This document shows positions 25,127 through 36,453 of a DNA stretch of 64,000 nt, piece after piece. Within the stretch, counting starts at the first letter, position 1. Every line of letters starts with the position of its first letter. A program made the position numbers and the translations under genes. The notes under the pieces are model-generated. The model did not search any database and had not been told where the DNA came from. It saw nothing but the letters and a program-made list of their open reading frames with translations. Source of the DNA: Paramecium sonneborni (lineage: Eukaryota; Ciliophora; Oligohymenophorea; Peniculida; Parameciidae); NCBI GenBank assembly GCA_905182985.1, contig CAJJDN010000059.1, positions 63,902 to 127,901 on the forward strand, written 5' to 3'.

Positions 25127-26243
25127 ATGCAAGAAACTAACGATTAATTGTTAATTATCAAAGTTGCAAATTCTAAGCCAATCTAAATCAAATAATTTGA
25201 CACTCCATTATAAATAGCTCATAGATTTTGTAGTGATAACAACATAGAGTTAAGAAATTGCAAGACAATTAGTACTTAAATAATAAGAATATGTAAGAGT
25301 AAATGGTTATAACAGTTAGAGGTTATATTGATGAATTTTAGCAATTGAAATAATTTTAGAAATACTTTAATAATTAAGAACCATTGAAAAAAAAGGTTTA
25401 ATATTCATTAGAGGAAATAATGAATTAAGAGGAAAAAGAAAACTCATTTTATTCATTTTAGCAGGAAATCTAAATGGAAGAGAAACAATGGAAATCGATA
25501 CCATCGGTCGAAATATATAAAAGTCCAAAGGAGGGGATTGGCTACTTAAATGCTAGTACTTAGATAGACTCAAAAAAGTTAGAAGATATGAGTAGAAAAC
25601 TATATTAAAATATATTATCTCCAACACCAGATTATGGTTAGATGATTAATTCTAGTTAAACAACTAAAAACATATCAGCATTATAGAGATAGTTATAACT
25701 TAATAAATTATAAGTGTCATAGTCTAAATAAAAGAGCCAAGAGAGATTAAAAAGTAAATCACCTAATAATTCAACTTAAAAGAGTCCATTTTAAAATAAG
25801 TGTGGATTTTTTGAGAATGGAAATAAGACTTAAAGTAGTTTAGTGTTGTAATAGATTAAACAATAGGCATAAAGTACTAAGAATTAATAAATGGGTCCAT
25901 TAAGATAGTCTTGTAATTAAAGAGTAGGAAGTATAGGAAGAACAAGATGTAAAACAGAAATATTAAATGAAGACAAGCTACAAAGAATTAGTAACAAATT
26001 GTTCAATTTATTGGATAAAGATAAGGATGGTTATATATCACCATCTTAGATTGATATAAGTAAAATATCAGATGACATATTAAAGTAAAAATTGTTAAAA
26101 TTGTTAGTTATTTAATAGGGATTCTATTGGAAATAGATCACAATAAGTTGAGATTGAATAGTGGATAGTTTTATAAATTATTTGAGTAGCATTATGAAAA
26201 ATTGGATTCATTACAGAAATAAAGATTTTTGAGTATGGGCTGA
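25127..26243 (+). CDS. EF-hand protein with Ser/Gln-rich linker
   Basis: About 360 residues. N terminus (MQETNDQLLIIKVANSKPI) looks like a small ubiquitin/PB1-like fold often placed before EF-hands in Paramecium proteins. A 23-nt intron near 25295 restores frame. A long polar linker rich in Ser, Gln and Lys follows (for example SQSKQKSQERLKSKSPNNS). The C terminus has one canonical EF-hand, LLDKDKDGYISPSQI (D-x-D-x-D-G), and a second weaker one near EIDHNKLRLNSGQFYKL. The last intron near 26095-26110 is not resolved, so the final 40 residues and the stop at 26243 are tentative. Calcium binding is inferred from the loop. It ends 25 bases before the catalase ATG. Confidence 0.65.
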
Positions 26244-26268
26244 TTATTACGTATATTTAATAAATAAT

Positions 26269-27786
26269 ATGTCAGACAATTCAGATAATGTGTTGACTCA
26301 ATCTACAGGTTGTCCAGTAGATGACAACTAAAACTCTTTGACAGCAGGAGAATATGGGCCAATATTAATGTAGGATACACATCTCATTGATAAACTAGCC
26401 CATTTTGATAGAGAGAGAATTCCAGAAAGAGTTGTCCATGCAAAAGGAGCAGGTAAATCTTATATTACATATTAATAGGTGCTTATGGATACTTTGAAGT
26501 TACAGCAGATGTAACAAAGTATACAAAAGCTAAGTTTTTGGATACAGTTGGAAAAAGAACACCAATATTCACAAGATTATCTACTGTTGGAGGTGAAAAG
26601 GGTTCAGCAGATTCTGAAAGAGATCCAAGAGGGTTTGCTGTTAAGTTTTACACTGAGGAAGGAAACTATGATATGACAGGAAATAATACTCCTGTATTCT
26701 TCATTAGAGATCCAAATAAATTCCCAGATTTTATTCATACATAAAAAAGAAATCCATAAACTAACTTGAAGGATGCTAATATGTTTTGGGATTTCTTGAG
26801 TTTAGTACCTGAAAGTGCTCACTAAGTTACAGTACTCTTCTCAAATAGAGGAACACCAGATGGATTTAGACATATGAATGGATACACATCACATACATTC
26901 AGATGGGTCAATAAAGAAGGAGAAGCATTCTGGATTAAATTACACTTCAAAACTGATGCTGGTAACAAATCTTTGACAGGTGCTGAAGCTGATGAGCTAA
27001 GAAAAACTAATCCAGATTATGCTACTCAAGATTTATTTGAACATCTTTCATCTGGTAAAACAGCCACTTGGACTGTTTAAGTTTAAATCATGCCAGAATA
27101 AGATGGATTTAAATACAAATGGAATATTTTTGATGTCACAAAGGTATGGCCCCACAGTGATTATCCATGTCTTAATTTTGGAAAAATGGTTTTAAACAGA
27201 AATCCTGAAAATTACTTCTAAGAAGTTGAATAATCAGCTTTCAGTCCAGGACATTTGGTACCAGGAATTGAACCATCTCTAGATAAGATGTTATAAGGAA
27301 GATTATTTTCATATCCAGACACTCACAGACACAGATTAGGAACAAATTACACACAACTTCCTGTAAATTGTCCATACAGAGCAAGAGTCATCAATCAATA
27401 AAGAGATGGACCTTAATCTTATAATAATTAAGGAAATAGACCAAATTATGAACCCAATTCATTTTAACCATTAAAAATGATCCCAGAAACTAAAACTAGT
27501 TAATACAGAGTAACAGGTTTGATTGGAAGATATAAGCCATCTCATCCTAATGATGATTTTGCTCAACCAGGAGTTCTATACAGAAAAGTTATGAATGATT
27601 TTGAAAGATAATGGTTAATAACTAATATTGTAGGACATTTGAAGGTATATTTTTGAATTATAATTTTAGAATGCAAACAGAGTGATATAAGAGAGACAAG
27701 TTAAAGTGTTTACAAAATGTGATCCAGAATATGGAGAGAGAATTGCTTAAGGATTAGGATTCCCAAGCAACAAAGCCAGATTGTGA
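26269..27786 (+). CDS. CAT: Catalase
   Basis: 488-residue haem catalase (2 H2O2 to 2 H2O + O2). Two introns: 26453-26478 (26 nt) and 27645-27669 (25 nt). Active-site signature [20 protein letters not shown] contains the essential His; Asn is in NTPVFFIRD; proximal haem Tyr in [32 protein letters not shown] is the haem-pocket motif. Length fits the small-subunit clade (about 480-530). The C terminus is ARL, which fits the PTS1 pattern (S/A/C)(K/R/H)(L/M), so peroxisomal import is likely. The gene ends 28 bases from the stop of the convergent hydroxylase gene. Confidence 0.97.
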
Positions 27787-27813
27787 TCATCATAATCAAT
27801 TATATAATATCTA

Positions 27814-28713
27814 TCACATAATTTTTTTATCTTAATTCTTATGATTAAGTTTGCTTCTAAGCCAAGTAGGGATATAAGGTATTGGATATTTTTGTTAGTT
27901 GTAACCAGTTCCAAATATATAATCACATAATCCCCAGATACTGAAATTGCAAGAATAATAATAATGATGTAAAGTGTGTCCAGCTGGATCCCATCTTCCA
28001 TCATGTGCAAATTAAGCATATATTGATGTAAGCAATCCAAAAATATGATGACATACAGGATGAAATGGATAAATAAATGTAGGCAAGAAATGTCCAATTG
28101 GACCTTAAATTAATGCCTCTACTGGATGTACTGCATCTTAAGCATATGCTCCAGGTTCAACAAATTCATGATGTTCTCCATGAAAATGTTTCCAAAAAAA
28201 GGGTGTATGTCCAATTATGTGAGAAGTATAAAACCACACATCAAAAGTCACCATATATCTTAATGCATAATAATATTATATTACATGATTAAAGAAATAA
28301 AAAATTCTTTCAACCCAAATTCATGAGTCTCATAATAACCATAATAAGGATTTAAAGGTTGTACTTTCCATATTATACCTGTTGTCAACAAAATTACATA
28401 AAAAAGAGCTTTTATTCCTCTCCTCATCTCTTCCTTTGTTTAAGCTACTCTCTCTGATGTCTTTGGAGCTGGATGACTCCAAACTAAAATTTCACTAATG
28501 CAAAAGTACATAGAATAGTAGAATAATCTATATCATGTTATCAATTTACCCTATATATAAACATGCTATCAAATATTCAAAAAATGAATTTATCTCTAAA
28601 ACATTATAACTCAATGAATCTGGAAATCTAAGGAATGGTATTGTAATATAGTCATTTGGATTAAAGCAATAACTACCAATAACTGATGTTATCAATAATA
28701 AGAAAATTTTCAT
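27814..28713 (-). CDS. Fatty acid hydroxylase / sterol desaturase superfamily enzyme
   Basis: Membrane di-iron enzyme of about 280 residues. It begins with a hydrophobic leader (MKIFLLLITSVIGSYCF) that may be a signal peptide or first membrane segment. Histidine boxes are clear: SHIIGHTPFFWKHFHGEHHE, later HPVCHHIFG, then DGRWDPAGHTLHHYYY with CDYIFGTGY after it. These are the metal-ligand clusters of the C-5 sterol desaturase/C-4 methyl oxidase/fatty acid hydroxylase group; the substrate cannot be told from sequence. At least four short introns are needed (one 22 nt near 28530). Acts probably in the ER membrane. Confidence 0.82.
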
Positions 28714-29084
28714 TTCCTAATTTATTAGATATTAATATATTAGATTTTTCATTTAATTTTACAGTTTTAATAGATAATTACAGTAATTTTTAGTAAGCAT
28801 TGACAAATCAGATTATCACAAAAAAATGATAAATTTTTCCTTAAGAAACTCTGTCTTGTTATTATTATTTAGATTAATAAATTTTTTATCATTATCAGGT
28901 ATTCATTTTAGTTTTATTATCACTTATTTTATAAGAAATTATGATTCGATAAAATTAGAATGATGATCATTATAGATGCATCAATTGTGTTGAAAATGAC
29001 ATCATAAGAGCGTCTTTAAAATTTCACGCTTTTATATAGTTTTTATATAATTTTTATTTTATAAATCTATATTTTTTTGCATTT
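28714..29084. other. Intergenic AT-rich spacer
   Basis: 371 bases between two divergent genes. Contains AT-rich direct and inverted short words but no reading frame or motif I can support. Confidence 0.5.
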
Positions 29085-29369
29085 ATGATATCACCACTTA
29101 GTAAAACAGTAAAGAAATGTTAAAATAAATTGACTCCAGCAGAAAAAGCTAACTTTCGATTAGATTACCTAGAATCATTAATTCTGAACCATATTAGTAC
29201 TCTTGAAAAAATTCAATAGGATATTTAACAAGAAAACCATAATGACTCTCAATATATTGAATAAAAATACAGGCAAAAATTAATAAAAATGTTAGAAGAA
29301 TATCAAAAATTATCTAAAAATGTCGAATAAATAAAATGTAGATCAATTTAAGCAAATGATTCCTCTTGA
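29085..29369 (+). CDS. Small helical protein, 94 residues
   Basis: Single-exon frame starting MISPLSKTVKKCQNKLTPAE, helical and Gln/Lys/Glu-rich throughout (for example STLEKIQQDIQQENHND), ending QANDSS then TGA. The composition (high Gln from TAA/TAG, Leu heptads) is that of a genuine small coiled-coil protein. No family recognised. It is followed by a degenerate kinase-like stretch on the same strand. Confidence 0.5.
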
Positions 29370-30440
29370 ATTTGATTAGAATACAAAAGTGAAAAATATA
29401 TATTTCTATAAATTATTACAACATATTATAACATAACTTTTGGATTCTGATAGTTTATTAATTTTTATTTTGAAATTTATTATTGCAGATTTTGGTCTTT
29501 GAGCTTAGGCTATCTGTAGAAAGAATAATTAAATGTAAACTTATTAATATAGTCTTTTACAGAATAAATTATCAATATTTAATACATAATTTTTAGAATT
29601 AGCATTCTTCAGAATTCTCATATTTACAATAAAGAGATTGTAAAATGCAAAATAAAAGATTAGTTATTGAAAATGAATTGATATAATAAATAGCACAAAT
29701 GTTACTTTTAATTTGAAATCTTATTATGTTAGAATAAATTCTAGATAGATAACTAGTGATTTATTAATATCATTCTATATTTTAAAGTTAAATTTTTAAT
29801 ATTAATTTAACTTTAAAAACACTGATGAATTACATAAATAAGATAAATATTGTTTAAATTTCAAAGTATTTATTAAGAAAACTATAAATTTTCAAAACTT
29901 TGAGACAACTTAACAAAAACTGAATAAATTTACAAAAAATACAACAATGCCTATCGGAAGATAGTATTAAATTAAACTTATCAGATATATTTGAGACTTC
30001 AATATTAGAAGTAAATTATAAGAATAAATGTGATCAAAATAATTTAGATAATAAGATCAAAAAGTTATTTTGCAATTCAAATCATAATTTTGATCCCATA
30101 TTCTATCCAAGATATATATAGAGATTTGAAGTTTTCTAATAAAATACATTATTATTATCATTATGATATTACTAAATTAAATGAATAGTTCATAACTTTT
30201 TAGTTAGAAAAGATTAATAGTTTTAACTAGTTTTGGATGTAATAAAATATTTTATTTAATTTTAATTATAATATTATAGTTTAAAAGAATATGAAATTTT
30301 GAATTAATTCTGGATAATAAAATGATAACAGTTGTGGTGATAAAGAATTTTAAGCAATATTGGTATGATTGGATATTAAAGAATAGGGTTTTTAAGAAAT
30401 ATTTATTGAATTTTAAAGAAGGTAAATTATAATAATAATA
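29370..30440 (+). pseudogene. Probable relic of a protein kinase gene
   Basis: No continuous frame even with short introns. Scattered kinase-like pieces are visible on the + strand: KFIIADFGL at about 29480-29505 (a DFG motif), a helix-like KYLLRKLQIFKTLRQLNKN at about 29860-29920, and a better-preserved C-terminal stretch about 29945-30158 (LSEDSIKLNLSDIF to FYPRYIQRFEVFQ). Their order matches a kinase C lobe plus tail. Frameshifts and TGA codons separate them. It could also be a gene whose introns I failed to place. Confidence 0.35.
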
Positions 30441-30545
30441 AAACAAAATAAAATAAAAGAGTATTTAATTATAATTATAATCGAAATAATTTAATAGATG
30501 TTATAAAATGAGAATTCAGGTGCAAATATAAGAGAATCAAAATCA

Positions 30546-31216
30546 ATGTCATATGAGAGTGTGAAGTTTGATTCATCACAATCGAATATACTATATATTA
30601 CTGAGATTACAAAATTGTATTATGAATATGTATTTACATTAGTTAGAATCCCGTTTTTAAGATTGCCCCTTTGGATAATTTTCAAAGTTTTAGTGAGAAT
30701 AAATATTCTCATATATTTAGTTCTATTATTCAATCTCCTAGACAAGAGGAATAATAAAACTTAAATTAGTAAGGAATTTAGTAAATATCCAAAAAGAGAG
30801 CATTTTCGTTAACAGAAGTTGAAACAGGAAAAAAGGATCATAGATAGAATACGTCAGGGGAAATAAGGGTAAAGAAGAAATTTACATTTATGACAACAAG
30901 AGAATTAGAATGTATAAGGAAAGAGTAAGAGAATTAATTGAATGCTGAAACGCCAAAACTGGGAACAAATTAGTTATATGATTCATAATTGAGTGTAAAA
31001 TAGAAAGTGGATAAATAAATATAATATTCTCCAAGACATCTAGATGATAAGTTGAATGAGAATTAAAATTTTGATGCAAAGTAAACGTAAACAACAAATT
31101 GGGGTTCAATTACAAGTAAGAGTGAATTAGATTAAATATTGAAAGAATGTTTATAAAATTTTGAGAAGAATAAGGCATAAAGAACAGATGAATATGTAGC
31201 TTGCATTATATTTTGA
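30546..31216 (+). CDS. Unknown 214-residue polar protein
   Basis: One 26-nt intron at 30617-30642 joins MSYESVKFDSSQSNILYITE to a long frame ending RTDEYVACIIF. A TGA just upstream of the ATG fixes the start. The protein is polar, Gln/Asn/Lys-rich and probably disordered (LDDKLNENQNFDAKQTQTTN), with a Cys at each end of the second half. No family recognised. It converges on the isocitrate lyase gene with 36 bases between stops. Confidence 0.55.
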
Positions 31217-31252
31217 TACATTGATATCATGATATATTTATTTAACACGTAA

Positions 31253-32949
31253 TCATTTATTGTCAAATTAATGTTCAGTGGAATCTTCACCTGAAGATAT
31301 CAGTGTACTTTGATTAACAATAGTCATGACATGATCAATTAATTCAGCTCCAGACCATCTAAAAATATATAATTAAATTGATTTACTTTTGATGTCTTAA
31401 TTAATCAACATTATGTTTTTCTTCTTTTCTTTAAATATCTTCAACATATGCTAACATATATCTTTCTGATAAATCTTTTGAGAATCTTTCACTCTAAAGT
31501 GCATTTAAATGAAATCCTGCTAATGTGATAAACTATTGATTCTATTAAAATACATACTTGCCAAGTGTATCCTAATTTTCCTAATTCTGAATTGAAATTT
31601 TTTAGTTCATTATCAGAGAATCCAAATTTACTCCAATTAAAACTTGGAGAACAATTATAACAAAGGACTTTATTATTTTGTAATTCGTATTATAATTCAT
31701 CAGAGAGTTCTTTAGCAATTTTTAAATCAGGAGTAGAAGTTTCCATCCATAAAGCATCTGCATATTTTAAGTATTCCTAATTATTAGTTTCTTTAAAGTA
31801 CTTTAGCTCTTATTGCACAATAATGAACACTACTTTAAAGAGCATAGAATCCATCAGGATTTCTACATTATTCCCAATCAAAATCAAGTTCAAATCCTAA
31901 TCTTTTTGCTAATTCTTTAGCTTTTTTGATTCCACCATTTTCGCATTATTTCAACCATTAATTAGTAGCTTATATTCTCTTTTCTTTATCAATAATTTAT
32001 TCAATAATAAAAACTCCTGCTTCAGGATAAGTACAAGGTTTATCATGAAATTTAGTGATTCCAAGAATATATGGTTAATCTATTAAATCTACATTTGTTT
32101 CTATAAATCTTGCACCTAATGCATCAGTTCTAGCAATAATAAATAATTCATTTCCCATCATATCAGCTTAAAGTCTAGAAGCTATAAGTTTTTAGACATG
32201 AGTATTAGTAGATGTAACAACTCTTCCTGCCATATGTCCACATTTTTTTAAATCAGGTCTTTAATCTTCTAGATGAATTCCTGCAGCTCCAGATTCAATA
32301 AATAATTTAGTCAATTTCATTACACTACTTGTACCTCCAAAACCAGCATCTGCATCACATATTACAGGTACTAAATAATCATAAGGTTTTTTTTATTTTC
32401 GTTATTCAGGAGTAATTAAACTTCTTTCATATTATTATCTTCTATCTTGAAATCTTTGCATCTACTATTAATTTAAGTTTTACTTTGACTAACTAATCAC
32501 ATTTCTTAGGTACAGTGTCATATGGATAATCAGCAAAATCAGGTCCTGGATCATTAGTTGTCGAAGCAGAAGATGAACATTACCAACCTGATACATATAT
32601 AGATGTCATGTATTTAGACATATTGATAACTTAAACAGTATCTAATGCTCCACATGCAAGAGAGAAACTAAAATTAAATAATTAATTACCCTTTGCTTTA
32701 TTTTAAATCCATCATCAAATTATAGAACTTTCTAGCCATGAAATCAGAAAATTAATTAGGTACTATCTATCCTCTTACTTCAGCAACTTATTTTGCTGTA
32801 TATGGACGTAAAACATTATTGAAACGTGGACTCTTGAACCAACTAAATGATTAAATTATTATGAATCATTACTTATCCAATTCAGTTATTTGTTATTGTA
32901 GTTTTTATTCTTCATCGAATTGTCCACTCAATTAGGATAATCTATTCAT
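31253..32949 (-). CDS. ICL: Isocitrate lyase
   Basis: 515 residues after removing six introns (30, 22, 19, 25, 25 and 28 nt), which together give an exact multiple of three. Catalyses isocitrate to glyoxylate + succinate, first step of the glyoxylate bypass. Seen: [78 protein letters not shown], the catalytic Cys motif [43 protein letters not shown] and [10 protein letters not shown]. All active-site elements are present, including the eukaryote-type insertion around the catalytic loop. C terminus EHQFDNK is not a canonical PTS1. Start 32949 is the only ATG that allows the conserved N terminus. Confidence 0.95.
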
Positions 32950-33021
32950 AAATTAAAAATTATTTAGATATAAACTATTAACTAAATGCAAAAATTTATA
33001 ATTATTTTAAGTGAATGCATT

Positions 33022-33729
33022 TCAATTATTATAATCCATTAATTATTGTATTTCTAACAATAATTATTATCTTATATGCTCTTTTACATTTTAATCTTAA
33101 ACATAATTCATAGTTCCATCTATAGAAACTATCTAAAATCTATTAGTTTTCTCAATAAGCCAATCTTCATGTCTTTAATGTAATTTCTTCAAATATTCAA
33201 GTGGCACACAGGCTTCTTCTTATCTTCCTCTTTTTATTAATCTCTCTAAACAAGTCTCTGGAGGAGTGTTCACATAAATTACGCAATCTATCAAATACTA
33301 TTTATAATGTTTCATTAGCCATTCATAAAATTCCTCATATATTTCAAATTCTATTTAACTTATTTTTCCATCATTATAACATAACTTAAAAAATAGTTCT
33401 CTTGCACTTTCAATACTTCTCTCTGTAAATACCAAAACAGGACCTTTATTTTATTAAGTATTTTTTAACACCTATTATAATTATCTATCCCATGTCATTA
33501 ATCTAGATTAATAGGCATAAATTTAAAAGGTGAAGCCCCATCTCTCTACATTTGAATAATACTTCTCTAAAATATTGAGTTCAGAATTCCCATTAATATT
33601 TTGCCATCTCTCCAATGGTTCCATTAAAAAAATTGCTTATGGGTATTCTTATTTCAATATTTCAAACAAAGTTGATTTACCAGCACCTATGTTACCTTCC
33701 AGCGAAATAATGATAAACTTCTTTTCCAT
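33022..33729 (-). CDS. Deoxynucleoside kinase (dCK/dGK/TK2-like)
   Basis: 235 residues in a single exon. Phosphorylates deoxynucleosides for salvage. Seen: P-loop SLEGNIGAGKST at residues 9-20; EPLERW (substrate-site Glu-Pro and Trp); YQSRLM; TERSIESAR (equivalent of the DRS motif); YVNTPPETCLERLIKRGRQE, which contains the LID arginines; EYLKKLHQRHEDWL and ending QLMDYNN. Length is normal for the family (about 210-260). No targeting sequence is visible. Which nucleoside it prefers cannot be told. It stops 72 bases from the isocitrate lyase start on the same strand. Confidence 0.92.
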
Positions 33730-34412
33730 AAATTTTATTGTTAAATTTCATTAATAAATTTTTATAAGAGTAATTTATACCATAATTATTTATTTATGTA
33801 AATATCTACAAATAATTAATATTTTCATTCAATTTATTTGTAATAATATTATTTAATTAACTGAATATCTTTCAACTTTCTCAAAGTACTCTTAAATTTA
33901 GAGAATCTTCTATCTATTTTTTTATTGAAACTCTAAGAATAGCTAAATGATAGAAATTAATTTATCCATCTAAACACCAGTCATTGGGTTAACAACTTGA
34001 TTTTTATGAATTTATCTGGCTACAAAATACAAGTTTTCATTAAACATTGATCTTTAAATATCAAATACTAAATTGAATCATAAAATATTAAAGATCCATG
34101 TTTTCCCTTTGCAAAACAAAACAATTCAAGGACAAATTAGCAAGAATACATTATGACAATTTGGCAAACATTTCTGGATCAAATCTATTAACTTTAGCTA
34201 ATGTCATTACAATTGAATGATTATGTATATTGATTATGAATAAAAAGAGTTAATTTATTTAAGATTTATATTCATATCAAAATAATTTATGGTATTTAAA
34301 ATAAGAAAAGAAGATATTTTTCATTTGTTAAATATCATTATTATTGAAGATAATTTTAAAATATTTTAGTGTATGAGGTAAAAATTATTTAAATTATTTC
34401 TCATATTAGAAA
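33730..34412. other. Mostly intergenic, one possible small minus-strand ORF
   Basis: Between about 33985 and 34150 the minus strand reads as a 56-residue frame (MYSCQFVLELFCFAKGKHGS...LLTQ, then TGA), and neighbouring frames (MTLAKVNRFDPEMFAKLS; MFNENLYFVARQIHKNQ) also look protein-like. They may be exons of one small gene or a decayed gene; I could not join them with normal introns. The rest is AT-rich spacer. Confidence 0.35.
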
Positions 34413-35784
34413 ATGAATATTGCAGAGAGATTATAAAGAGAAGCTGAAAAGAAAAGAATATAGTAAGAAGAAAAAATGAAAGGAGGAAATAAAGCCATAA
34501 AAGAAAAATATGAAGCTGAATATTCGGAAAACAAAAATAAATTGAGTTAAGAAATTAAGCAAGACATTAAATTAATCTCTCAATAATATCCTAGTTTCTA
34601 AGTAAATTCAATTTACAATTAACAAGAAATTTGCTTTGTACAAAATTTATAAGTAGTTCGATTTCAATAGAGAGATTGCAAATGAATTCATTAGCATTTA
34701 AATCTAAAATTAAAATCAATAAGATAATGATGATGATGATTGGATTGAAATTACAAGCAAAAGAAAAACACTTATTTATAAGATGTCTAAATCAAATGAC
34801 AATAATTAAAAATAAAAAAGATCATAATCTGTGACTAATAAATATGAATCAGAAAATAATTAATCAAGATAATCGTCAAATTTTAATGAAAATAAATAGA
34901 GAACTTAAACAAGAAATGCTTCAGGAGATAAAAAAAGAGAAATTTCTCCGAGAAAGTTCGATTATCAAAATAAAAATTATGAGAAAATTGAAAATTATCG
35001 AAATAATTTTAAGTAAGATGGACGTAGAAAATATTAACTAAATTACAAACCAAGAACTCCTAATTAAAATACATTTTAGCCTAAATATATATATGTACCA
35101 AAAAATTAATATGATGAATGTCCATATGTGCCTAAATCAATTATAGCTTAAACTTAAAATATAATCAATCAAAATTTGTAAGAATAAAATTTGAATATTA
35201 ATAATTAAAATAAAGAATTGCTTTTTTAATAATCAAATACAGATCAATCTAAATAAGATCATGTTTCATAAACAATATAAAATAAATTAGTATCTATAAA
35301 TTAAGATAAAATAAAATAAGATTAAATTAATTAATAAGAATAATAATAATAAGAATAAGTAAGATTATAATAAATAAGATAAGAATAAATTAGATAAGAA
35401 TAAATTAGATAGGAATAAATTAGATAGGAATAAATTAGATAGGAATAGTAAAGATAAGAAAAGTTGAGACAAGAACAAATTAAATAAGAATAATAAATAT
35501 AAAATGAATAAGTTAAATAAGAAATGGTTAGATAGGAATAAAAAAGGTTAGATTAAGAATAAAATATTGTAAATTACCCCCTTTAATTTAATTGTTATAA
35601 TCAATTTCTCTCATAAGATTTATCCAAATAATAGCCAATGAATTAACAATTTAAGGGTTCGATGTTCACTCCTTAATTCTAGATAGCTACTTAAGGATTT
35701 ATGTAATAAAATTAAGAACATCTAGACATTAACAACCAGGCTTCTGTCTATGATATGCTTATGAGTTACATTAATTACGAATGA
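34413..35784 (+). CDS. Gln/Arg-rich protein with QEQIR repeats
   Basis: 448 residues with one 25-nt intron (34602-34626). The N terminus is basic helical (MNIAERLQREAEKKRIQQEE). A CUE-like pattern follows (SFQKFALYKIYKQFDFNREI) with possible ubiquitin-binding character, which is speculative. Then come an acidic DDDDW patch, a Ser/Lys-rich stretch and a repeat of five QEQIR units and variants (35385-35560), encoded largely by TAA/TAG. The C terminus ends with ASVYDMLMSYINYE. No family recognised. In the standard code this gene is unreadable, so it is easily missed. Confidence 0.6.
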
Positions 35785-35867
35785 GCTTAAATATTGATAT
35801 ATAAAATTATATAGTTAAATGAGTATTAATAAATAAAATCATTTGATAATATATCTAAATTTTCTTA

Positions 35868-36368
35868 ATGCAACCCATAAATAAGTTGCTTATCACAATA
35901 GCTAAGATATTGGAGGAGATTTTAAAGGAAACAGATCAGTTGGGTTTGTAGTAAGTATCAGCATTCCATACATCAAGAGTACCATCTATTTCAATTCAAA
36001 GCTACATTTAAAGGATTGCAAAATATACTCATTGCAATAGTGTTTGTTTTGTGTTTGCATTAATATATTTAGATAAAGTTTAGGAGATGCACTAAAATTT
36101 AATCTTGAATTCACATTGTATTCATAGGTATGAACTTGTAATATTGTGTTGATTTATGATAGTATCTATAATGGTGGCTATAAAGTATTATGATGATGAG
36201 TACTTTAAGAATGAATATTATGCAAAGGTAGGAGGATTATCATTAAAAGAGATAAATCAACTAGAGATGGAATTTCTGGATTTGTTGAATTACGAATTAT
36301 TTATTTAAAAGGAAGTATTTGAAGTTTATGAAGAGAGATTAAAATAATATGAAGTCATAGAAATATGA
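35868..36368 (+). CDS. P-type (PHO80-like) cyclin
   Basis: Small cyclin of about 155 residues. Seen: SAFHTSRVPSISIQSYIQRI, AKYTHCNSVCFVFALIYLDK, LILNSHCIHR, IMVAIKYYDDEYFKNEYYAK, VGGLSLKEINQLEMEFLDLL, NYELFI. This order and spacing is diagnostic of the Pho80/PCL (CYCU/P-type) cyclin box. Such cyclins pair with Pho85/CDK5-like kinases. One intron around 36128-36165 is required, but its exact borders are not settled: the obvious GT-AG choices leave a frame mismatch. Converges on METTL3 with 85 bases between stops. Confidence 0.8.
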
Positions 36369-36453
36369 TAAAATTGAGAATCAATGATGATAATACTGTT
36401 TATGATTAGTTTTCAATAAAACACAAAGTCTGTTAATTTTATTATTTTATAAT

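Noticed and set aside
27747..28097. Apparent 116-codon minus-strand ORF in standard code (MDISCLHLFIHF...)
   Set aside because: It is a shifted frame of the fatty acid hydroxylase gene; the true frame has the histidine boxes.
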